A stretch of DNA of 28,051 nt from Chara braunii (lineage: Eukaryota; Streptophyta; Charophyceae; Charales; Characeae). Under the pieces are notes generated by a model. It worked only from the letters and a program-made list of their open reading frames with translations, ran no database searches and had not been told where the DNA came from. The DNA lies in the NCBI GenBank assembly GCA_003427395.1, contig BFEA01000737.1:571334-599384 (forward strand), read 5' to 3'. This document shows, piece after piece, positions 19,586 through 28,051 of the stretch. The position numbers were made by a program, and so were the translations under genes. Positions within the stretch are counted from its first letter, which is position 1; each line of letters opens with the position of its first letter.

Positions 19586-19634
19586 GGTAACAGCTCCTGC
19601 AGGTGGAGGTAACAGCTCCTGCAGGTGGAGGTAA
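19586..19634. repeat. 22 bp tandem duplication
   Basis: Two perfect copies of a 22-base unit beginning ggtaacagctcctgcaggt occupy 19586-19607 and 19608-19629. A third partial unit, ggtaa, follows. The unit contains the palindrome cctgcagg-like core. It is non-coding as far as can be seen. Confidence 0.9.
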
Positions 19635-19639
19635 GTTGT

Positions 19640-20149
19640 ACCTCGCGTTGGCCCTGTCCTGTCGTAGGGGCTCACAAGAGGTATGGTTGGCGCACTCGGT
19701 CGGAGCGGCTTGCGGAAGCTCCATGTGTGTCGCGAGTAAACCAACTCATGCATGACGCGGCCGGGAGGGTCCCGCACTGTGTGGGATCGATGCACTCGAC
19801 ATCGGGCCCTTACCCAACTTTAAACTTTTTGGAAACCGGTTACAGTGTCCCTTTTCAAAGAAATCTGCAAAAATAAAAAAAAGAAATGGAATACCTCTGT
19901 TTAGGCAAAACTTCTTATGTGCCCATGAAACAGGAGATCTAACAATCTCTATTTTCATTCTCTATCTTTCTACTTGTGCTGGCAATCGGGTCCATCCCCT
20001 TTTGTCCTCCTGTCCAAAATTTCTACAACAGATATTATGATTCTCAATTTTCGACTGGTTTTTCCTAAGCCTAGTTATGTTCACAAAGTCTATCCCGACC
20101 CTAACGAACATTTGTTGCTCTTCAAGTCTGAAGCCATGCCCCTATCACG
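19640..20149. other. Boundary region, 3' side of the minus-strand LINE
   Basis: No gene is recognised. The 3' UTR of the minus-strand LINE would be expected to lie here, but no terminal T tract (plus strand) marks its tail. An A-rich run at 19868-19885 has the wrong polarity for it. The element's 3' end is therefore unresolved or lost. Confidence 0.4.
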
Positions 20150-21540
20150 AGTTTTGCCTCTTTTGAGATTTTTGCCAGCCTATTATCTATTGTCCATGTC
20201 TCTCTGAACCACAAATTCTCTTTATAATGCCATTCAATACGGATCGTCCTTCTTATCTGAATTTTGACCTCAACCTCAGTCTGTGGTAACGTCCAATGTT
20301 CTCCTTTAAATAGTGCAACGTTTCTCGTCTGCCGAAAAAACCCATAATTATTCCTCTACAGGTTTGGGTCACATACTCCCAACCTTTACTATAAGAGTTC
20401 CTCCCATCAGTTTTACCTGTTAAGACCCAAAAATTTGACCATTATAGGGATCTAGGAGAAAAATTCGCATTAAACCTTTTCCAATGTCGCCACCACCATT
20501 GCTAGAGCCTAACAGAGACTGGACATTGAATCCAAAGATTGGTCTGGGTTTCCTATGCTCACCTGTATCTAAGACAATCTACGAAAATTTTCATACCTCG
20601 AGATTGCAGTCAAGTCGCCGACGGTACCACTTCTAACATTTGGAGTCATAATATTTGAACAATACTCGTTCCATCGTTTCTCTGCCACCATTGTAGGAGA
20701 GTTCATAATTTTCGATCTACATCAGTCCCTTCCTATATTTGTCGAGTAATATGCTAATGAGACTAATTAGTTCTTCTGATCTTCCAGCTTTCAGCTATAC
20801 ATGAAAGGTTTCACCTTGCAATTGGAGGCCCTGGCCCCACCTTGACAATACTCCTTACCCGTTTGATCTTTCTATATCAAGACCCTTACTTCCTCCAAAC
20901 CCAGAATTCTCGTTTATAATCTCTCTTTCACCAATTTGAGCGGTCTCTGTAGAATCACCGATATCCTGCTGCCGTTTGTCGGTTTTCACTCTTGGATCTT
21001 AGTTCCTTGCTATAGATCTGGACCCAAGACTCTCCAATAGTACTCCTCTATTGTAGGAGCTTTATACCACGTATCCTTAGCTGACACTGATTTGCTCTTC
21101 AAGAATAATTTTCAGTATTGTGGAATGACTTCTTGTAGTGTCTGATAATGAGCTCGCACATTATGCAGTTTTTGACGGTAGGTCCTGAGTGTAGGCATCG
21201 ACACCCAGTCCTGTTTTGACTCGTCCCAAATATCTCCTACTAGAAAAATTCATTTGTGATCCAAGTTCTCCCAAAAGAGTCTGATCCGAATGCTAGAAAC
21301 ACTGAGTCATCGGCTTGGTAGATTCTAGGATTATCAAACAGGGGTTCCTTCAGTATTCGCCCTTTAGAGGATGGAGCACTGTGATCCTTAGGCTAAATCT
21401 TACTCTAGGCTGTCAAAATTCCTCTCCAGAAGTGGGATCTTGAGATCTTATTAGGAAAGGATGAGAGGAGGAGGCATCTCCAAACATCCTGATGATTCTT
21501 AAACTCCCATTCCGTTCCTAAAATATATTCTGCTAATTTT
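20150..21540 (-). pseudogene. LINE ORF2 C-terminal region, heavily decayed
   Basis: No frame remains open for long. A Trp/Arg-rich tail near 20300-20180 reads IRIEWHYKENLWFRETW followed by a short Leu/Ala segment. It resembles the tail at 3358-3627 (WEYRVQRKGFTRKAMQLF followed by TTRW). An intact zf-RVT cysteine motif such as that in copies 1 and 2 could not be found. The assignment depends on position downstream of the RT and on this tail. Confidence 0.5.
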
Positions 21541-23090
21541 ATTCATACTTTCTCTTCCAATTCTAGCATCGCCTTTATCGGCCATTTGGTTTTCAAGGCT
21601 GTGTTATGATGTTTCAGATGTATCACACCTAAACCTCCTTCCATTTTTGGGTGGGCTATTGTATCCTAAGCCATCTTGGTAAAAAATCCTTCCTCTTCCT
21701 TTGAAGAGAGTTTTCAAATATAACTTGTCCCCGCCCTCTTAATATTCTTATATGCTTGATTACTTAACAAATGTATTTTTAGCGGGAACCATAGTATAAA
21801 AAGTGTTGCTGCTGATATCACAAAAGTTATTCCTATCAGTGATAGTTGATGTCCTCTTTCCCAATTTGCAATTCTCGATCTCACCTTCGTTTCTAATTTT
21901 GTATTATGAGTTGCTGCCACATTTTCCAACGAGACCTGAACCCCCAATAGCCTCTCTAAGTCACTTTTCCTTACTCTTCTCATCCCCCAATCCATTGCAA
22001 TCCTCATAGGTTCAGACAAAATATAAGTAAATTTGCTCCAATTTATCGAGGCTTCTGATAATATACAATACTCATCCATAACCTTTTTTAACTCATTCAT
22101 TGATGCCACAGTGTTCTTACAAAGAACCTTCAGGTCATCGGCCAAGGACTTTCCTTTCCAATGAAAGGTAGGAAAAAACCTCAACCTCGTGATTTTTGTG
22201 TTTCATCTGATATTGTTTAGTAAAACTTTCAGTTGAATCACGAATAGTAAGGGAGCTAAAGGACACCCCTGACGCAGCGAGTGCGTCAACTTAATTTCTT
22301 CCGAAAGACACCCGTTCACATTGACTACCGTGATCCCTTTTGAATACATTGACTTTACAATTTTCACAAAATTTGACCCAAAATTCATTTTCCTCAAAAT
22401 GGTGGTCACAAAGGCCCACCCCACCTTATCGTACGCCTTGTCAATATCCACTAACAAAACGGTCACATCTCTATTCTCTTTACAAATAATCTTCAGTGCC
22501 TAGACGGTAGCTATAATATTCTCATTTAAGGAACGACCTCTTACAAAGGCCCCTTGATCCGGACCTATCAGCTCTGACAAGTATCTAGCCAACCGATGAA
22601 TCACCGTTTTAGCCATAATTTTATAAGCTACATTTAAGAATAAGATCGGACGGTAGTTTCTTACCTCCGCCTTCCCCCCTTTTTGTACATTAGTGAAATG
22701 ATTCCTTTAGTTAGACCTCTAGGCAGCTCTACGCCTGTTAACAAATTTTTACATATTTCCGATAAAAAATGACCCCATTGTGTTTCAGGTCTCTTTATAA
22801 AATTCTACAGGTAGCCCATCCGCTCTAGGACATTTGTCCGTCCTTAGTTCTGACACCGCTTCTCCCAGTTAAACTTTCGTGAAAGGTCGACCCAGATCTA
22901 ATTTTCCTTGCTGAGAAAGAATGACGTTTGCATTGTCCCAATAACTGGAGTTATCGGCTAAGTTTGTATCGAAATTTGTATGTGGCAATTTTCTAGTGAA
23001 GATGTCTCTGAAATACTCTCTGGCATAATCACTCATTTGTTGTTTTGTCTCGGCTAGAGGGGCTTGCGATAACAGCGGGTGCCTCAACTA
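21541..23090 (-). pseudogene. LINE ORF2 reverse transcriptase domain (broken)
   Basis: Motifs occur in order on the minus strand. An N-terminal segment lies at 23087-22869. NYRPI is near 22650-22664, and GPDQGAFVRGRS near 22531-22566. VDIDKAYDKVGWAF and SLRQGCPLAPLLF lie within 22466-22203. The catalytic box, as LADD, is at 22134-22145, followed by the helix-rich segment to 21714. At about 21650-21540 KMEGGLGVIHLKHHNTALK and then KWPIKAML match the GGLG(I)LDPQ...PIKAL region of copies 1 and 2; here the Trp before PIKA is intact. Frames change at least three times, including between SLRQGCPLAP and LADD, and stops occur in between, so no enzyme is made. The first Asp of the catalytic triad (in DIDKAYD) and the LADD pair are still readable. 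Confidence 0.85.
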
Positions 23091-23545
23091 TCTAAGCAGG
23101 GGGTTAAGTTTGTTGGAGAATCAACGATCTAAAGGTAAGTTTGATCATCCTATCATATCCAATCACTCCTTTAGTCTTTAACTATTCCAACCAGAGTTCC
23201 TGCCGCTGAAATTTCAAAGTTTCTAATATCATCAACAAGTTTTTCCGCTTGTTTGACCAATAGTAATCTACATATCTATCCTTGCCAATTTATTTTTCCG
23301 TTTTCGTTATTGCCATCTTTATTTGTCTTTCCTTCATATTTTTATTCTCTGCTTTAATATGAGAAAAAACATTTAGGGAGTTGGAAATTATAGTCAGTCT
23401 TGTGTCCGCCCAATCCCCATCTGTTTGAAAAAACGGTTTTGTTTTTTTTTCAGTCTTCCATATGTCTTTTCATCTAGTTTTTCAATCCCTAGTCTTTCAA
23501 GTTACTGGTATTTAACCTGAAGGTTTCTTTCAATCACACTATGGT

Positions 23546-24300
23546 TTATCCTAAGATAAAATCCATTAGAACTGGGTGATGGTCCGAAAGAAAATTTTCT
23601 TGGGCTTCTAACCATACACAACGGTCCCAAAAGACCCCTCTAGCTAAAAGAAAATCCAGCCTCCTACCCGAAGCCAGCGCACTAAACCAGGTATAGCCGT
23701 TTGAATTTGGGTTCAATATTTTATGAAAACGTCCGCCAGGCTCTGCCCACTTATAAATCCTAACAGTATTTTCGAGTCTTCTCAAAGAGGGTTGAGATGG
23801 AGGGTATCCAGTCATGGGGACATGATAGTGTTCCAATCTGCTGTCAGCAGCAAGTGTTCCATATTCGGGATAAATATAGGAAGATTCGTGAAAAACTATT
23901 TTATTTGTTGATAGTCAATCGGGGAATAAATAAGCACCACACCCTAATCTTCCTCTCCCACCGCAAGCTTCACCCAAATAAATCTGTCTGCCAAATCCGA
24001 AAAGGAATCTATTATACTGACCTCCAGATCTCTGTGAAAGAGTACTGCATTTTGGCCCTTAGTGCCATATGTCGGGGCCTAGAAGTGTAGATCTCTTCAC
24101 CAATTTCTTGCCTCCGCCATTTTTGTATTGTTTAATTTATTTTTTTGTACGTAAAAAATATGAATTGCAAGCTTATGGCACCATGCGGCTAACCTACTCT
24201 TCTTATGGTGGTTTGTGGTATCGCCCAACCCTTGTGCCTTCCATGTCCCAATTCTTATTTTATTTGGCAGTACCATGGGGAAGAGCCTTAGAACTACCCT
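23546..24300 (-). pseudogene. LINE ORF2 AP-type endonuclease domain (broken)
   Basis: This domain would nick target DNA to prime reverse transcription. On the minus strand the start near 24275 reads IRIGTWKAQGLGD. The family has N at the position of the Lys in TWK (TWN/NIRG-type), so the catalytic Asn appears lost. A little further on VQK stands where the family has QE(T), so the catalytic Glu is also replaced. TADWN (near 23829-23843) keeps the Asp/Asn pair. GRRLDFLLARG and SDHHPVLMDF (23570-23587 and adjacent) are the conserved C-terminal strands with the catalytic Asp-His pair. Several stops lie between the N-terminal part and DWN. The open stretch 23836-23546 is the best-preserved third. 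Confidence 0.8.
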
Positions 24301-24549
24301 TCATTTGGATAAGACGTACAAGCAAGTTCTTTTTGCGAATGACAGACTCTTCCGTACCAAGTTTTTCCAAGAAACAAGGGTACTGTAAAGAGTCCACAAA
24401 CCCTGTCGACCGGATTACTTCTAACATATCAGAGTTATGCAATCAGTTCGAGATTTCACAGCTCCGAGACGAATATTGTTTGAGATTTCATTGCTTGAGT
24501 TGGAAAAGTTTACTAGTTGGATCCATTGTGGGAACATAGTCTTCAGTTT

Positions 24550-26488
24550 CTATTGCGTTTCATCTTCGAAGTGTAAATTAAGGAAAGCTAAAAAAAGGTT
24601 GACTCTTACATCGTCTCCCAGTTCCATTACATGTCTTCCTATTCGTGGTTCCAGTAAAATCCCCATCAGGCATACATCGTTTATTACCTGTTTTGCCGCT
24701 TCCACGAATTGTAACTCTAACGGGGGCCCTTCCACTACAAAGCTTGGAAGTTCCGCCTCCTTCCCTGGGTTTTGTTTAATTAGCAGTAGTGGACCATGAT
24801 TGAACGAAGAAAAGATCAGTGGTACATGAAGGTTCACCACTTTTCTTTTGTTCTCACGAAGGGCCGCCTTCATTGGCATGGCCTTTGCTAGTGCTTGACG
24901 CATCTTTGAACTTTTGGCCTTAGCCTTAGCCCCTCTCCTCCCCACTCCTTCAGACGAGTAGGGTATCGATTTAAATGAATCCTTCCTCAGTTTCTTTTTT
25001 TTGGTACCTATTACCATCACTTTTTTCCTTCCGTTTAGGGATTGCCCACTGTAACCGCTAACAGAGGGTCCCTCATCTGAATGTCTTCATTTTCAGGCTT
25101 AATCGAACCTCCTTTTGAAAGCGGTTGTACCTCCTCTGAAGAGACCATTTCAGTTTCTCTATCCTCATCTTCTTCTGATGGGATTCCGTTTAAATCAACT
25201 TCGGAAGGAATTTCCTTCTCTGTTGACTGTTCCCCGAGGAACACAACATTTTCGTACCTAGAGAATTCCGGATGGGATATCGAGAGTGTAACCTACCTGT
25301 GAGGGAAATTTGGGTCAGGGCGCCTGTTGGGCTAAGTGCTAATATCTGCTGAAGTTCGCCGATTGAATATCGACTGCTGACCCTTGAACCCGACCTGTCA
25401 GGCGACAGTGAGACGGGGAGAGAGGTTTATGCGAACATAGCGATCTCTCTCATTCTTTCTGATATTCCATGATCTCCTTCTCCCTCTCTCCCTGTCATTT
25501 TCTCTTTACGTTTCCTTTCCTCTTTCCCTTTCCATCTCTCTCTCTCTCTCTTTCCTTCGCCCTTTCAGTTTTCAACTCCCTTTCTTTTTCTTTCGACAGT
25601 TTTGCCTTTTTCTCCCTCTCTTTCAAGAGTTTTGTCATTCTCTCCCTTTCGGTCTCTCTTTCCCTCTCTTATTCCATTCTCGAGCTCGCCCTTACTTCCT
25701 CCTCTTCTTTTTCTCTTTCCAATTTCAATTCCCGATCCGATTCCCCTTCTCTTTCTTTCTCCTTTGCATTTTCTCTTTCTCTCTCATTTGTTTTCCCGCT
25801 CTTTTTCTCTTCTATGCTCTTCTTCCTTCTTTCTTTCTTTGACCCACTCTTTGTAGTCATCTGGGACTGCTTTCTCCCCTTCGTCCCCATCGGATTTCTG
25901 CCTCCTCCTTCTCCCAAGGCAATCTAGATCGTCTTCCGTATGAAAGTACTATTTACAAGTCGCACACCAATCGGTAGCCGTATTTGCGACTTCAATTGTG
26001 ATCATGGTGTGTTTCCCATCCGGAATTCAAATTATTAAATAGGGAGTATAGCGGTCTACTGCCGCTAATTCGAGGTCAAAACGGATGTTGTGCAATTCAG
26101 GTTCCTCCGGTTTTGCCGACATTGAGTGGGTCTTAATCACCGTACAAAAGGCCTTTTTGACTGCCTCTTGGATGATTGGCAAGGCAACCAACGGGATTCG
26201 AAGGCATGTAACCCAAAAGAAAGCATACTTATTCGTCCCGCGCCAGTGTTGAAGCTCTGACTCCGTCATCCATAGTCGAAAGGTCAACTTATGCACTTTT
26301 CCATCCAACTGGACCACATCTTCGTTTTTAAACAGTAAATACTCCGCCACCTTTTTTGTGCTAGTAATGTATAAGATCAGGTTCCGCCCTTCATTTTTGA
26401 AAAGACCCTTGCGAGGATTGGGGCCGAACATGGTTTGTCTTATCCAACTGTTCTCATACACCCTGATAATCTTCTTCTTTAACCCCAC
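24550..26488 (-). pseudogene. LINE ORF1 with zinc knuckle and Lys/Glu-rich linker (broken)
   Basis: The opening frame, ATG at 26488 to 26027, gives 153 residues with WRGTNKYAFFWVTCLRIPLV and a VIKTHSM segment. This resembles the DUF4283-type RNA-binding region of plant LINE ORF1s. In the same frame, past an in-frame TGA, come IPDGKHTMITIEVAN, a Trp, and the array CATCK, stop, YFHTEDDLDC near 25970-25925, again C-x2-C-x4-H-x6-C. Next is a highly charged linker rich in Arg/Glu/Lys (25917-25469; the plus strand shows it as CT-rich sequence). The C-terminal part has an acidic segment (25244-25035) and a basic one with AKAKAKSS (25020-24550). Frames change between blocks. Confidence 0.7.
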
Positions 26489-26490
26489 AG

Positions 26491-26712
26491 AGAAAGAGTC
26501 CGATTTTTGTCAAAAAAAAATGGTAACCCGTTGAGTGGGCAACCACTCTTTTTGTACTGCGTATGTTTCGGGTGACATATTCACCCTAACATAATCCTCT
26601 CCTCGTTCTACCTAATCAGCGTGCTCGCATATTAATCCCCTTGGGAGAATCCCTTCCCGAAAACACTCCTAGATCACATTCCTTAATTGTTATTTGTCAG
26701 GGGAGTCGAGAG

Positions 26713-26743
<31 letters not shown>

Positions 26744-27400
26744 AAGGGGGTTTGTCACCTTCCTGGTATTTGGGATTCATTCTCACTGTGTGGCAGATAA
26801 ATAATAATATAATAAGCCTCGATTGTTGGAGCAATATACTTATAATTCAAAACCTACTTATACGGAGTTAGATAAATTATGTTCGATGTCAGTTTACCTC
26901 CAACTATCCTATGAAGTTGTCGGCTCCCTTGAGTCATGTTCAACAGAAGATCTTCATGCTGTTATTATCTTCCGCTCGCATATCGGGCCTGTCACTGCAG
27001 GTACGAGTCTCGCTCGTCGTTTTCCATATCCACATGTAAAAACCCATACTCATCAATTGTAATAACCCTGAAAATTGTGGTAAATCATCAAATTAAACGA
27101 CAACAGGGGAAACGTTTATTTATTATATTATCGAGTGCAAGGCACTCTTATCCCACTAAAGGGACAGTTTGAACATGACCACTCGTCGGCATAGCTCAGG
27201 TGTGACGGCTACTAGACGTGGCATGACTCTCTTCTCAACTCGTGACCCGTACTCGAGTCGTGCGCTTTACCTACAACCGCTGGCTGGCCCAGGGACCACT
27301 AAGTCAGTGCTAAACTGCATGCGGAATAACGCCTAATTAGCGCTCTCAAGGCGCTACCGGTCCGATTGTCGGTCCCCCCCCCCCGTCCCTTTTACCGTTT
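26491..27400. other. Anonymous sequence with a 28-G run
   Basis: An uninterrupted run of 28 G lies at 26716-26743, extended on both sides by short G blocks. It may form quadruplex structures and is prone to sequencing error. The left part (26491-26640) may contain the 5' UTR of the minus-strand LINE. A segment at 27190-27205, catagctcaggtg, recalls a tRNA D-arm, but no B-box follows. No gene is recognised. Confidence 0.45.
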
Positions 27401-28051
27401 CATTTCTAGTCTAGTTCTCAAAGGAGACGTCTACTTGGGACTTGTGCCTCTGATGTTGTCCCTTGTCTTGCTGTGTCCGGTGTCACTGTCTCCTTCCACC
27501 TTCTGCACCTGAGTTCAGCCAAGGTGACAATACCAACTTTCCTTCCAGGGTCACTGCCGCCAACTGACTTGCTCTCGCCCATGTGAAAAGGAGAGACGGT
27601 TACAAACGATATGAGACCATAGTGCAAACATCAAAAAAGGAAACAGGCAAAAAAAAACAAAAAATAAAATAAAAAAACACTATGAAACCCTAACACAAAG
27701 ACACTGTCCAAGTTAAACTGAAGCGTCCAACGAATTCAACAAAATGCCAACTTTTTCATTATTGATCCAAACCTGTAAAAACTGCACACATGATGTACCC
27801 TAAAGCACATACATATCACAAAAAAAGAAAAACAAAAAAAAAAGCAAAAAATCAACACAATATGACAGTTTCAGTGCAATTCGGTGTAAAATTCGTCGAA
27901 AATAACAACATGGTTAACCACGTGTGGTGAAAAAGTACCATCTTCTGCCATTTGGCAGGTGGCCTTTCCTGCTTAATCTTTGGTTTTCACTTTGAATTTG
28001 AACCGTTTCAACATTCCCAACAGGTGGGAAAAAAAAAAAAAAAAAAAAAAA
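27401..28051. other. Anonymous sequence ending in an A tract
   Basis: A minus-strand ORF of 69 codons (27627-27418) is open but shows no recognisable motif. From 27630 to 27860 the plus strand is strongly A-rich, with several short A runs. The last 23 bases of the window (28029-28051) are all A. That could be a retroelement tail whose 3' side lies outside the window, or a simple-sequence tract. Confidence 0.4.

Larger units (their letters stand above)
20150..26490 (-). mobile_element. Nearly full-length decayed LINE, minus strand
   Basis: Read from 26488 downward, this follows the standard order of a two-ORF non-LTR retrotransposon. ORF1 with zinc knuckle spans about 26490-24550, AP endonuclease about 24300-23550, reverse transcriptase about 23090-21540, and the C-terminal region runs to about 20150. 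Every domain is interrupted by stops and frameshifts. It is a different subfamily from copies 1 and 2: its RT differs clearly from theirs, although the SLRQGCPLAP and PIKA(M)L landmarks are shared. The 5' UTR and 3' tail are not defined. At about 6.3 kb it has the usual length for the class. Confidence 0.82.

Noticed and set aside
25320-25410. B-box-like gggttcaaggg on the minus strand
   Set aside because: It does not fit the B-box consensus at key positions and has no A-box upstream; it lies inside the LINE ORF1 region.
25469-25927. Plus-strand 152-codon Ser/Phe/Leu-rich ORF resembling a membrane protein
   Set aside because: It is the complement of the Arg/Glu/Lys-rich linker of the minus-strand LINE ORF1; CT-rich simple sequence gives open frames by composition.
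27180-27270. tRNA gene suggested by catagctcaggtg
   Set aside because: There is no B-box, no closing acceptor stem and no anticodon arm.
27418-27627. Minus-strand 69-codon ORF as a gene or exon
   Set aside because: There is no recognisable domain and no support from splice sites or context; it remains possible but unsupported.

Overview
This is a gene-poor, repeat-dominated stretch of a eukaryotic nuclear genome. It has non-LTR retrotransposons with plant-type features: an AP endonuclease plus reverse transcriptase ORF2, and an ORF1 with a C-x2-C-x4-H-x6-C knuckle. It also has tRNA-derived SINE-like heads on the minus strand, short terminal-inverted-repeat elements, long microsatellites around a run of Ns, and no intact protein-coding gene. 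This fits a large plant-lineage genome such as a charophyte alga or a land plant. That is inference; nothing here fixes the species.

Layout. 133-3330: a 5'-truncated LINE (copy 1, plus strand) with an RT/C-terminal ORF2 pseudogene, a 3' UTR and a poly(A) tail. 3358-3627: the 3' end of a related LINE. 4002-6281: a second, closely similar LINE segment (copy 2). It is followed at 6288-6512 by its missing 5' piece in inverted orientation, so one copy was split by an inversion. About 6513-6963: a tRNA-derived SINE-like unit (minus). 6986-7237 and 9671-9879: two copies, in opposite orientation, of a ~205 bp inverted-repeat element flanked by TTAA or TTCA. 7668-7806: a separate foldback element. 8452-9085: a three-unit ~226 bp tandem repeat. 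9395-9482: a second tRNA-like SINE head. 10384-11243: (GT)n(GA)n, 730 Ns, then (TC)n.

11820-13420 (minus): remains of a LINE ORF1 with a zinc knuckle and a long acidic/glycine-rich tail. 14011-14258 and 18595-18857: two direct copies of a ~250 bp LTR-like unit bracketing 4.3 kb with no recognisable coding sequence but several degenerate tandem arrays. 19005-19480: a TTG/CTG-rich degenerate repeat. About 20150-26490 (minus): a nearly full-length but decayed LINE, in the order ORF1, endonuclease, reverse transcriptase, C-terminal region. 26490-28051: anonymous sequence with a 28-G run and a terminal poly(A).

No working cellular pathway is encoded here; every protein-like segment is a dead transposon fragment. 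The most informative signals are structural. A nonsense codon shared by LINE copies 1 and 2, plus a shared abnormal 5' junction, suggests DNA-level duplication followed by inversion. The two ORF1 remnants share an unusual zinc-knuckle spacing. The paired LTR-like units may delimit a non-coding LARD-type element. I did not find convincing evidence of a wholly new biological system.
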